NCBI GenBank assembly: GCA_038501625.1
Contig: JAZAYU010000115.1
Coordinates: forward strand, 896,501-960,500
Direction: 5' to 3'
DNA length: 64,000 nucleotides
Origin: Corbicula japonica
Taxonomy: Eukaryota > Mollusca > Bivalvia > Venerida > Cyrenidae
Made by a program: the position numbers and the translations under genes. This document shows, piece by piece, positions 9,012 through 19,965 of this stretch; the first letter of the stretch is position 1; each line of letters starts with the position of its first letter. Below the pieces are notes generated by a model. That model had not been told where the DNA came from and made no database searches. It was given only the letters and a program-made list of their open reading frames with translations.

Positions 9012-11160
9012 TGCTACCTAGATGGAGTATTAACTCTTAGTGGAACACAAGTTACCGTGGACAAGGAAATGGAATCTGCGAGAAATGAGCAAGATTTGTT
9101 ACGGTAAAGTGCAGGGAAATTTGTTATTTTGTATGTTTTTCGCGAAGAAAGGTACTTTTGTCTGTAATCTCACCAATAATTGAATTCCTTTTTAAATTAC
9201 ATGTCGGAACGCAATTTTTTGTTTTTGCCAAACAAAGCACTATTTCGTAGCAAAACGATTGAATCTTCCTTATGGTAAAGTGCAGTGATGAAAATTTAAT
9301 GATAAAGTGCAGTTAACTTTCTCCCCGAATGAATATATTGTCCTGAATAATTTAGAATCTGATCATGCTTCTTGCGACCGCCTTAAGGTTGTGAAAATAA
9401 TGAAGAATAGTGTTTGTCTGTTTAAGTGTACGTATCCGTTTACCAGTGTACAGAGTCTAAGACGCGTGCTTCCTGCAATATTTTCATATCTGTCGTGTCC
9501 GATGTCTTTCGGGATTCCCTTTTACATCTATTTCAATATCACACTAGTGTTGTTTTTGACGTATGGCTGCAATAAAAAGTCTCCCCGTTCATTCAATCAG
9601 TGCTGTTATCAGTTACGTCCTTTGGTCGTTGAGCACGATAATTACGTACTTTGTTAATAACTTACTTCTAAAATTACTTTGTTTTAATATTTCGACTAGT
9701 TTTAAGGTGGGTGGTTTCAAAATCCCAGCAAATATATATTTGGATATTGTTCAAACACCCAAAGGATATACTTCTTAAATTTTGCCTTTGGCGTTGTCTG
9801 TGATATGCAGGACTTATATTCTCAGATCCCCTGTCAAAGTTTTATTTTGTTTAGTTCCGCCGATTGTTTTCTTGTTTAGGGCTACCCATCCTTTTATCTA
9901 GGGACCATACGACACTGAACATGGAATGATATTAATCTGAAAATACCACATTGAAGGTTTCATGTTCACCGCCAAATGCTTACCATCGTTTGAGACAGAT
10001 CGAAATTGTACTGTTTATTGGGGTAAATATTGAGTTGCGCTCAATCCGGGGCTATGCGGCCTAAGCAGTAATATGCATCTTCATAACTGTCCATGAACAG
10101 GCTCACTCAAATCGAGCCTGCAATTTTTTCATATTTGTCGTGTTCGGTGGCTTTCAAAATTCTCTTTTCATATATTTCAAACAGGTTCTTTAAATTATTA
10201 AATATATTTCCGCGTGTCTCTGTATACCGCGACTAGTTTTAATAATATAAAAATATTTTACATTACACGCTACTCTACAATCTTTTAGTTTTCTAATATA
10301 AGATGAAATATGTGCTTGTACAAAGGTAGACATTAGTTTAAATTGGTCAATCAGTAGCGATTTTATTGTATAAAGTTTATCCTAACTCATTTTTTCAGGT
10401 GGCATTACGTATGTATCTGTGTAAATATTCAAGTTTATTTGAGAAACAATGTAAGAGATGCGTCAAGGTAGCACTTAAGGGTCATTAAAAAATTCGCATG
10501 AAAACATGGTTTCGTTGCAGTGCAGTCTCTAGTAACACATAGTTTGATTTCTTGCAGATGTCAAAAGCAAAAAAAGAAGACTGCTGGAACCAACATGAAA
10601 TAAGAAAGTCATATCACCAGTCTTTATGTTGTTTCATTAAAAATGAAATAAATGAATTGCAAACATGCAGTTGTTGTCAGAAAAGCTAGTTGCTCGATTT
10701 TAAGGTAATGCACACAGTCGGAATCACTGGATGCGTGTAATAGAATAATAAACTCAAGCAAAGATATAGGTCTCTGACTCAAGCCATGACTTTTTCAGTG
10801 GCCAGTGACAACTGAAGAAACCTAAGTCCAGTGGAACGGATCAAAACAATGCAGGTTTTAAGCGGACTCTGATATTGAGAAGTCTCCCAAATGCTACATT
10901 TTATTTCTTTAATTGATCATGTGTCCGTCATGCGTTTATATGTTCATATTAGTCAAGGAAATAAGACGGCAATGGTTCATGTTTTGTTGGGGAGAAAGTA
11001 AACTGCACTTAATCATTTATTTTTCGGCACTGCACTTTATCATAAGGAAGACTCAATCATTTAGCCTGAACATTCTTGCTTATTTTTATTCTCGCCGTTT
11101 CCAATTTCTTGTCCAAGGTACCTTGTGTTCCACTAAGAGTTTATATTCCAACTAGGTACC
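9012..11160. mobile_element. Diverged 2.1-kb inverted-repeat element
   Basis: The left arm, about 9012-9335 (TAACTCTTAGTGGAACACAA; TTATGGTAAAGTGCAGTGAT; AAAGTGCAGTTAACTTTCTC), is found inverted at about 10980-11160 (TTGTGTTCCACTAAGAGTTT; CACTGCACTTTATCATAAGG). The interior contains dispersed repeats that recur at about 9470-9770, 10080-10170, 11535-11700 and 11830-11930. No protein is recognised. The exact ends are uncertain, because similarity fades beyond the shared TACCTAG near 9018 and 11154. Confidence 0.5.
9470..9660. repeat. Dispersed repeat, copy 1
   Basis: Shares the order GCAATATTTTCATAT..GTCGTGT, then GGCTTTC-like, CATCTATTTCAATATCA, AAAGTCTC, and GTTATC..ACGTCCTTTG with 11550-11720, at a lower level of identity. 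It looks like an old interspersed repeat. Confidence 0.45.
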
Positions 11161-11164
11161 AAAA

Positions 11165-13871
11165 GATCCGAAAAAAAGTATAGCAGGTTCATAGCTATAT
11201 CTCGATTTTAAGAGTTATTTATAAAATGAGTAAAAGTAAAAAAACTTACCAATTTAATCCAATATGGCCGACTTTTGTTTACAAAATGCATGGTAAGGTG
11301 CAGTTTGATTACCCACCCTGAGTCTGCTGGGTTGGCGAATGATTCGATCCGTGCTATGTCGAGTCGACAGTACTGTATCAAACGTCATATACGAAATATT
11401 TTGTACAAAGTTAATTGACCGTGACAGTAAAAACCAAGACATTCCATCAAAGACCTATATAGATAAATATAGGTCTTTGATTCAATTAGCGGCTTGGGCA
11501 GTAAGCAGTTCCATTACTGTCAATGATCAGGCTTAATGGAAACGAGCCCGTGCAATATTTCCATATTTGTCGTGTTCTGTGGCTTTCAAAGTTCCCATTT
11601 CATCTATTTCAATATCAAAGTATACGGTTGTATCTGCCTGTGCGGCTGTAAAAGTCTCTCCGTACATTCAGTCAGTGTTGTTATCTATCACGTCCTTTGA
11701 ATGTTTTTGAGCACCATACTTATGTATGATTATAAGTCTTATTAAATTACTTTTGCATTAATAAGTTGGCCAGTTTCAAGATGGGTAGTTTAGTAATGGC
11801 CCTGGATAATCTTCAAAATGTATAATTTACCCAGGCAGACTCAGAACAGGCTCAGTCAGACCGAGAGTTCAATATTTTCACATTTTTCGTGTTGGTGGCT
11901 TTCAACGTTCCCCTTTCGTCTCCAACATCCTGTGCCCCAATATTTCAATTATCGATTTACTTTTATTTTTGGTTGATTTTTTTGCCACATTTCAATTAGC
12001 ACCGCCCCTGCCAAATCCCCCACAATACATCCCTTCGAAAAATCTATTTTTGGATTCCAGCTCAGCGACCTACTTTTTCAAATATTCACGATTTTCTGCA
12101 AAACTAGATGTTTTCTTGAGACAAATCATCATTGCAATACACGCCATATAAAATAAGTTTAAAATTGACATCAAAACCAGAAAGTGACATACAGTACTTT
12201 TGCAGGAAAACGAAAATAAATTTTACGTTCTTTGTTGCGACATAAAACCCGGCTGCTAAAATTAGGCTAATGCATGTGTATTCAAATGACATCACCCAGC
12301 TTTCAACCAATGAAATAGCCAGGTTTACCTCACTCCTCTAACAGTTCAAAGGTCACGGCTGTAGAATCAGCTGTTTGCGGCCAGAAAAGAACGATGGTGG
12401 ATGAACATAATATTCAAGTTTAAGAAAGGTGGATTTTAACTGAAAAAGTGGTTGTATGAAGTTGAAAGGATTAAAGATAGAGGTAAGAATATTTCCATTA
12501 GCAGGCCTGATATTTTCTTTTGCCGGATTTGATCCCGTTTTCTTCATTGAGCCGATAACATTTTGAAGATTTTTCTCTGTCCTGAAACTGGATCATTACA
12601 GTTCAACTCGATTTTTAGAAACGGATCCGAACATATATAAATAAAAAAATTTTTTTTCATAAAAACTGTTATGGATCATGCATGCCGGAAGCAATGATCC
12701 TGGCTGATGGTCGATTGTGTCACACCCTATAAACACAAGTGACAAGCACTTGATCAATTGAATCCATACCGGCGCCGCTTTTGAGAAGATCCGTACCGGT
12801 GCTTTTAAGCAGGAACCAGCTGCTGTCTTCAACTTTATTAAAACATGAACCCTCTTTAATGATCAATCACATTAATTATGGGTTTACACTGACCAAATCC
12901 ATTGTTTTTCTACACAGGTGCTTCGTAGAAGGACACCTTTCACCTGTGCATCTATCGAAAAAAAATGTGTTTATCAAGTGTAGACCCTGTGTAGACCTTC
13001 AAATAACGATATCTATTTTGGTTGGGGCAAGGGCTGCTAGTTTATACAAATTTTTGAGAAAACGGTGTCTGCCTTCTAAGCCCCATTGTTTTTCTAGTAA
13101 CCACTGAGTTACGCAGCCTAGTTATTCTTCCTAAACTTAAAAAATGAAAAAAATAATTTCTTATTAAATGATCTGTGAAATTCAACAGATGTTAAGAAGG
13201 TCAATATATTCATAGATATCCAATTTGGTAAGATTCTAAAATAATGGTTTATACAGTGTAGACCCTAAACATCAAATTTGTTGATTATTCAGTGTTGGAG
13301 CAAACAGTTCGTGTAGATGCTAGTTGGGGTTTCTTTTTAAACCCTTCACTCCTCATGGACAAGTGTAGCTACACTGGGTGCTTAATTAACAAAATATGAG
13401 AATATAAAAAGATTTTTCAATTTTTTTGGGGGGAATTTCAGGTACGATACCAATAAAATTCCTAACTATCTTGATTTATCCTTGATGATTTTATGGTTTT
13501 CTTTATGATGTTGTTTTTTTAACTTGCTCATATATGATGTTTTGGTCATGAGCTAAATAGATCACATAAAACTGTTCTCTTACTAAAGAATTCTTTTAAA
13601 ATTTTGCAGCAGAATCAAATCATTTATGTACTTTTTATAATTTATTGTAAAAGTCTAACCATTATTATTGTCTTCACTCAACAAGTATTTTACAATGAAT
13701 AGGCAGTCTGTGTTGAATTTGTCCCTGGGTAGCATGAAATAGGAAAAATAAGGTAGATCTATAAATGCAGCAGAATTTCTCAGATCAGTATTGATAAAAT
13801 GCCACATTTTGGGATCCAGTTGGTAACTTGACTAAATGGCTGCAAAATATCGAGGTGTTATGATCCAACTT
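11165..13871. other. Non-coding region
   Basis: Apart from the dispersed repeat copies at 11.55-11.93 kb and a small hairpin at about 11450-11475 (AGACCTATAT..ATATAGGTCT), nothing is recognised. Short open frames at 12353-13107 have no domain or splice support. Confidence 0.35.
11550..11720. repeat. Dispersed repeat, copy 2
   Basis: Direct-orientation relative of 9470-9660. A partial third copy lies at 11830-11930 and a fragment at 10080-10170. Confidence 0.45.
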
Positions 13872-14027
13872 TAAGTAACCCAGCTATGGTTTAGTAAGTA
13901 CTGCACTTGTGCTATCTTGACATAGAGCTAGTTTTTATGGCCACATGGTAGAGCGTCGGTCTGGCATGCGAGGGGTCCCAGGTTCAATCCTTGGTTCAGG
14001 TGTGGATTTTTCAGAACCCTTGTTACA
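13872..14027 (+). repeat. Left LTR of the TRIM-like element
   Basis: Starts around TAAGTAACCCAGCTATGG and ends TTGTTACA. It carries a 6-bp stretch within GCGTCGGTCTGGCATG that is missing from the right copy. It contains the A box, B box and a T5 run. Confidence 0.6.
13938..13991 (+). promoter_or_regulatory. tRNA-like internal Pol III promoter (A and B box)
   Basis: TGGCCACATGG at 13938-13948 fits the tRNA A box except for two central positions and is followed by TAGAGCG, as in a tRNA D arm. GGTTCAATCCT at 13981-13991 fits the B box. The start-to-start spacing is 43 bases, nearly that of a real tRNA. A T5 run about 20 bases downstream could end a Pol III transcript. The acceptor stem is not preserved, so this is not a functional tRNA gene. 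The right LTR has the same arrangement (14217-14227 and 14254-14263). Confidence 0.6.
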
Positions 14028-14150
14028 AATTGTGCAATGGTGCCCAACGGGGGACCTGCTAAGGATGTTTAAACACCTCAAGATCAGTCCACAAAAGTGA
14101 ATCTCTGTACTCGGTGGAAATTCGAGGACGAATTCCAATTTGGAGGGGGT

Positions 14151-14300
14151 TGTGTAACCCGGCTATGGTTGAGTAAGTGCCGCACTTGTACTATCTCGCC
14201 ATAGAGCTAGCTTTTATGGCGATGTGGTAGAGCGTGGCATGTGAGGGGTCACGGGTTCAATCCTTGGTTCAGGTGTGGATTTTTCAGAACCCTTGTTACA
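14151..14300 (+). repeat. Right LTR of the TRIM-like element
   Basis: Direct repeat of 13872-14027 with a 6-bp deletion in the tRNA-like part. It starts TGTGTAACCCGGCTATGG and ends TTGTTACA. Confidence 0.6.
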
Positions 14301-14318
14301 TTTATAAACAGGCAGGTG

Positions 14319-14702
14319 TTTTTAGCTCACTTGAGCACGAAGTGCTCGTGGCGAGCCTTTGTGATCGCCTGATGTCCGTCGTCCGTCCGTGCGTCGTCAA
14401 CTTTTTCTTCAAACGACTTCTTCTCCTGAACTCCTGGGCCAATCTTGCTGAAACTTGGCAGGAATGTTACTTGCATGAAGCTTTACCAAAATTGTTCAAA
14501 TGGTTCCAGTCCATTTCCTATCTAGGTCACAGAGGATAAAAATAGATTTTGAACATGAAATTTTTAAAAATCTTCTCTGAAACCGTAAGGCCTAGAACTT
14601 TGATATTTGGTGTGTAGCATCACCTAGTGGTCCTCTACCAAGATTGTTCAAATTATAGCCCTGGGGTCAAAATTGGCCCCGCCCGGGTGGGGTCATGTGT
14701 TT
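14319..14702 (+). mobile_element. Helentron-like element A1, left part
   Basis: Starts TTTTTAGCTCACTTGAGCAC with a small hairpin (GAGCACGAAGTGCTC), then the GATGTCCGTCGTCCGTCCGT stretch, then unique 5' sequence and the first tandem unit. It stops at GGGGTCATGTG, where element A2 is inserted, and continues at 18510. Architecture (5' subterminal inverted repeat, tandem core, 3' inverted repeat and terminal hairpin) matches non-autonomous Helentrons described from bivalves. No Rep/helicase gene is present. Confidence 0.65.
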
Positions 14703-17700
14703 TTAGCTCACCTGTCACAAAGTGACAGGGTGAGCTTTTGTGACCGCCTGATGTCCGTCGTGCGTCGTCCGTCGTGCGTCGTCCGTCGTCAACAATTGCT
14801 TCAATCGACTTCTTCTCTGAAACGGCTTGGCCAATTTTGATGAAACTTCACAGGAATAATGCTTAGATGATGCCCTTTCAAAGTTGTTCAAAAAATGGAA
14901 TTCCAAGCAGAACTCTGGTTGCCATGGCAACCGAAAGGAAAAACTTTAAAAATCTTCTTGTCTGAAACCACAAGGCGTAGAGCTTAGATATTTGGCATTT
15001 AGCATCCTCTAGTGGAGCTCTACAAAGATTGTTCAAATTATTTCCCTGGGGTCAAAATTGGCCCCGCCCCAGGGGTCACTTCATTTTACATAGACTTATA
15101 TAGGAAAAACTTTAAAAATCTTGTCTGAAACCACAAGGCCTAGAGCTTAGATATTTGGCATTTAGTATCCTCTAGTGGAACTCTACAAAGATTGTTCAAA
15201 GTATTTCCCTGGGGTCAAAATTGGCCCCGCCCCAGGGGTCACTTCATTTTACATAGACTTGTATAGGAAAAACTTTAAAAATCTTCTTGTCTGAAACCAG
15301 AAGGCCTAGAGCTTAGATATTTGGCATTTAGCATCCTCTAGTGGAACTCTACAAAGATTGTTCAAAGTATTTCCCTGGGGTCAAAATTGGCCCCGCCCCA
15401 GGGGTCACTTAATTTTATATAGACTTATATAGAAAAAATTTAAAAATCTTCTTGTCTGAAACCACAAGGCCTAGAGCTTAGATATTTGGCATTTAGCATC
15501 CTCTAGTGGAACTCTACAAAGATTGTTCAAATTATTTCCCTGGGGTCTAAATTGGCCCCGCCCCAGGGGTCACTTCATTTTACATAGACTTGTATAGGAA
15601 AAACTTTAAAAATCTTCTTGTCTGAAACCACAAGGCCTAGAGCTTAGATATTTGGCATTTAGCATCCTCTAGTGGAACTCTACAAAGATTGTTCAAATTA
15701 TTTCCCTGGGGTCAAAATTGGCCCCGCCCCAGGGGTCACTTCATTTTATATAGACTTATATAGGAAAAACTTTAAAAATCTTCTTGTCTGAAACCACTAG
15801 GCCTAGAGCTTAGATATTTGGCATTTAGCACCCTCTATTGGAACTCTACAAAGATTGTTCAAATTATTTCCCTGGGGTCAAAATTGGCCCCACCCCAGGG
15901 GTCACTTCAATTTATATAGACTTATATAGGAAAAACTTTAAAAATCTTCTTGTCTGAAACCAGAAGGCCTAGAGCTTAGATATTTGGCATTTAGCATCCT
16001 CTAGTGGAACTCTACAAAGATTATTCAAATTATTTCCCTAGGGTCAAAATTGGCCCCGCCCCAGGGGTCACTTCATTTTACATAGACTTGTATAGGAATA
16101 ACTTTAAAAAATTTCTTGTCTGAAACCACAAGGCCTAGAGCTTAGATATTTGGCATTTAGCATCCTCAAGTGGAACTCTACAAAGATTGTTCAAATTATT
16201 TCCCTGGGGTCTAAATTGGCCCCGCCCCAGGGGTCACTTCATTTGACATAGACTTATATAGGAAACACTTTAAAAATCTTCTTGTCTGAAACCACAAGGC
16301 CTAGAGCTTAGATATTTGGCATTAAGCATCCTCTTGTGAAACTCTACAAAGATTGTTCAAATTATTTCCCTGGGGTCTAAAGTGGCCCCGCCCCAGGGGT
16401 CACTTCATTTGATATAGACTTATATTGGAAAAACTTTAAAAATCTTGTCTGAAACCACAAGGCCTAGAGCTTAGATATTTGGCATTAAGCATCCTCTTGT
16501 GAAACTCTACAAATATTGTTCAAAGTATTTCCCTGGGGTCAAAATTGGCCCCGCCCCAGGGGTCACTTCATTTTACATAGACTTGTATAGGAAAAACTTT
16601 AAAAATCTTCTTGTCTGAAACCAGAAGGCCTAGAGCTTAGATATTTGGCATTTAGCATCCTCTAGTGGAACTCTACAAAGATTGTTCAAAGTATTTCCCT
16701 GGGGTCAAAATTGGCCCCGCCCCAGGGGTCACTTAATTTTATATAGACTTGTATAGAAAAAATTTAAAAATCTTCTTGTCTGAAACCACAAGGCCTAGAG
16801 CTTAGATATTTGGCATTTAGCATCCTCTAGTGGAACTCTACAAAGATTGTTCAAATTATTTCCCTGGGGTCTAAATTGGCCCCGCCCCAGGGGTCACTTC
16901 ATTTTACATAGACTTGTATAGGAAAAACTTTAAAAATCTTCTTGTCTGAAACCACAAGGCCTAGAGCTTAGATATTTGGCATTTAGCATCCTCTAGTGGA
17001 ACTCTACAAAGATTGTTCAAATTATTTCCCTGGGGTCAAAATTGGCCCCGCCCCAGGGGTCACTTCATTTTATATAGACTTATATAGGAAAAACTTTAAA
17101 AATCTTCTTGTCTGAAACCACTAGGCCTAGAGCTTAGATATTTGGCATTTAGCACCCTCTATTGGAACTCTACAAAGATTGTTCAAATTATTTCCCTGGG
17201 GTCAAAATTGGCCCCACCCCAGGGGTCACTTCAATTTATATAGACTTATATAGGAAAAACTTTAAAAATCTTCTTGTCTGAAACCAGAAGGCCTAGAGCT
17301 TAGATATTTGGCATTTAGCATCCTCTAGTGAAACTCTACAAAGATTATTCAAATTATTTCCCTAGGGTCAAAATTGGCCCCGCCCCAGGGGTCACTTCAT
17401 TTTACATAGACTTGTATAGGAAAAACTTTAAAAATTTTCTTGTCTGAAACCACAAGGCCTAGAGCTTAGATATTTGGCATTTAGCATCCTCAAGTGGAAC
17501 TCTACAAAGATTGTTCAAATTATTTCCCTGGGGTCTAAATTGGCCCCGCCCCAGGGGTCACTTCATTTGACATAGACTTATATAGGAAACACTTTAAAAA
17601 TCTTCTTGTCTGAAACCACAAGGCCTAGAGCTTAGATATTTGGCATTAAGCATCCTCTTGTGAAACTCTACAAAGATTGTTCAAATTATTTCCCTGGGGT

Positions 17701-18509
17701 CTAAAGTGGCCCCGCCCCAGGGGTCACTTCATTTGATATAGACTTATATAGGAAAAACTTTAAAAATCTTCTTGTCTGAAACCACAAGGCCTAGAGCTTA
17801 GATATTTGGCATTAAGCATCCTCTTGTGAAACTCTACAAAGATTGTTCAAATTATTTCCCAGGGGTCTAAATTAGCCCCGCCCCAGGGGTCACTTCATTT
17901 TATATAGACTTGTATAGGAAAAACTTTAAAAATCTTCTTGTCTGAAACCACAAGGCCTAGAGCTTAGATATATGGCATTTAGCATCCTCTAGTGGAACTC
18001 TACAAAGATTGTTCAAATTATTTCTCAGGGGTCTAAATTGGCCCCGCCCCAGGGGTCACTTCATTTTATAAAGACTTGTATAGGAAAAACTTTTAAAATC
18101 TTCTTGTCTGAAACCACAAGGCCTAGAGCTTAGATATTTGGTATTAAGCATCCTCTTGTGAAACTCTACAAATATTGTTCAAATTATTTCCCAGGGGTCT
18201 AAATTGGCCCCGCCCCAGGGGTCACTTCATTTTATATAGACTTGTATAGGAAAAACTTTAAACAATCTTCTTGTCTGAAACCACAAGGCCTAGATCTTAG
18301 ATATTTGGCATTTAGCACCCTCTAGTGGAAATCTTCAAAGATTGTTCAAATGATTTCCCTGGGGTCAAAATTGGCCCCTCCCCAGGGTTCACTTTATTTT
18401 ATATAGACTGATATAGGAAAAACTTTCAAAATCTTCTTGTCTGAAACCACAAGCTGAGAGTACTTTTGTACTCAGGTGAGCGATATAAGGGCCATCATGG
18501 CCCTCTTGT
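14703..18509 (+). mobile_element. Helentron-like element A2, nested in A1
   Basis: The 5' end AGCTCACCTGTCAC with hairpin TGTCACAAAGTGACA is followed by GATGTCCGTCGTGCGTCGTC and a unique lead of about 200 bp. Then come about 21 units of 166 bp. The 3' end has a hairpin GAGTACTTTTGTACTC, the inverted repeat CTCAGGTGAGC (partner of GCTCACCTGAG at the 5' ends of this family), and the terminal hairpin GGGCCATCATGGCCC followed by TCTTGT. It sits inside a T run of A1, consistent with insertion at T-T. Confidence 0.7.
14961..18438 (+). repeat. 166-bp tandem array of A2 (about 21 units)
   Basis: Unit starts, taken at TCTGAAACC, fall at 14961, 15124, 15290, 15455, 15621, 15787, 15953, 16119, 16285, 16448, 16614, 16779, 16945, 17111, 17277, 17443, 17609, 17775, 17941, 18107 and 18273; a truncated one begins at 18439. 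The regular spacing is 166, with 163 or 165 where 3 bases or 1 base are missing. Each unit carries CCTCTAGTGGAACTCTACAA and GGCCCCGCCCCAGGGGTCAC or close variants. Units 15124-16447 and 16448-17774 form two copies of an eight-unit higher-order block. Confidence 0.9.
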
Positions 18510-19566
18510 CCTTATAAATATATAGCAAAAACTTAAAAAATCTTCTTCTCCAAAACTGCAATGGCTAGAAGTTAGATATTTGGCATGAAACATTGTCTAA
18601 TGGACCTCTAACAAAGTTGTTCAAATTATGGCCCTGGGGTCAAAATTTGCCCCGCCCCAGAGGTCATGGGTTTTCCTTATATCAATATATAGCAAAAACT
18701 TAAAAAATCTTCTTCTCTGAAACTGTAAGGCCTAGAACTTTGATATTTGGTGTGTAGCATCACCTAGTGGTCCTCTACTAAGAATGTTAAAATTATAGCC
18801 CTGGGTTCAAAATTTGCCCCGCCCCAGAGGTCATGGGTTTTCCTTATATCAATAATATTATATAGCAAAAACTTAAAAAATCTTCTCTGACGAAACCGCA
18901 ATGGCCAGATTTTAGATATTTGGCATGAAACATTGCCTTATGGACCTCTAACAAAGTTGTTCAAATTATGGCCCTGGGGTCAAAATTTGCCCCGCCCCAG
19001 AGGTCATGGGTTATCCTTATATCAGTACATAGCAAAAACTTAAAACATCTTTTCCGAAACCGCAATTGCCAGAGGTTAGATATTTGGCATGAAACATTGT
19101 CTAATGGACCTCTAACAAAGTTGTTCAAATTATGGCCCTTGGGTCAAAATTGGCCCCGCCACAGGGGTCGCCCATTTTACATAGAATTATATAGGAAAAA
19201 TCTTGTAAAAGTCTTCTTCTCTAGAACCATAACACATAGAGCTTAGAATTTTTACATGTAACATCACTTTGTGGACCTTTACCACGTTTATACATATCAT
19301 GACCCCAGGCTCGAATTGGCCCCACCCAGGGGCTTATCAATTTTTACATAGAGCTAAATAGTAAGAACTGAAGACATGTAGAATGTTTGCTAGTGTCAAA
19401 CTACACCCCTTGTTCTCTGAAACTAATGCGACTAGACCTTAGATATTTCGTGTTGAGTATTGTAAAGAGACCCTTTACCAGCATTATTTAAATGTTGGCC
19501 CTGGGGTAAAGCTGAAAGTACTTTTGTACTCAGGTGAGCGATACAGGGCCATCATGGCCCTCTTGT
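18510..19566 (+). mobile_element. Helentron-like element A1, right part
   Basis: Resumes with CCTTATAAATATATAGC, the continuation expected from its own units (GGTCATGGGTTTTCCTTATA). It has several diverged ~160-bp units (AAATTTGCCCCGCCCCAGAG) and ends with GAAAGTACTTTTGTACTCAG, GTGAGCGATACAGGGCCATC and ATGGCCCTCTTGTTT. The open frame at 18968-19246 lies across repeat units and is not a gene. Confidence 0.65.
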
Positions 19567-19965
19567 TTGTTTAAAATTCTTCATTGTGACCCCCCCCCCC
19601 CTCCTTGGACAAAAAAACGATATCTAGGGACAGCTTTGTCTATAGGCTGGTCCTTTATTTAATATTCGGTATAAGTTTGACATTCCTGATTATTTCTTCA
19701 TCAAACTTTAATATAATAATACTTATTTCAAAAGGGCTGTGATGATGCCAAAATATTATTGTCAAGACCACATTTCATGGAGTTATTCTGCTTTTTGTGC
19801 TTGGAATTCATCATTAAAACTTAATGCTAAAAGGGCTATGATGCTCCCAAAATCTATAGACCAAGATCACATTTGTTAATACTTCTTTATCATTCCTTTT
19901 GACAAAAGGGCTATGATGCTCCCAAAATCTATAGACCAAGATCACATTTGACAGGGTTAGGCCCC
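19567..19965. other. Spacer between Helentron-like copies
   Basis: Begins with a C run of about 14. It contains two direct copies of AAAAGGGCTATGATGCTCCC followed by AAAATCTATAGACCAAGATC (about 19829 and 19905). A diverged relative (CAAGTCAAAATCTTTAGGTC) lies near 33085. The whole spacer is repeated at 23534-23937, where the C run is about six bases longer. Confidence 0.6.

Larger units (their letters stand above)
13872..14300 (+). mobile_element. TRIM-like miniature LTR element with tRNA-like LTRs
   Basis: Two direct repeats of 156 and 150 bp (13872-14027 and 14151-14300) flank a 123-bp internal segment. The second repeat starts TGTGTAACCC and both end TTGTTACA, the TG..CA pattern of LTRs. 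Ten bases after the first repeat is TGGTGCCCAACGGGGGAC (14038-14055), which begins with the obligatory TGG and resembles a primer-binding site for a lysine-type tRNA. A purine-rich tract (TTGGAGGGGG) ends directly before the second repeat. No coding capacity. Each LTR contains a tRNA-like region with A and B boxes. No clear target duplication was seen. A tandem dimer of a tRNA-derived SINE is the main alternative. Confidence 0.6.

Noticed and set aside
13935..14010. Functional tRNA gene
   Set aside because: A and B boxes are present, but the acceptor stem does not pair, and the same segment occurs twice inside direct repeats; it is a tRNA-derived promoter within a mobile element.
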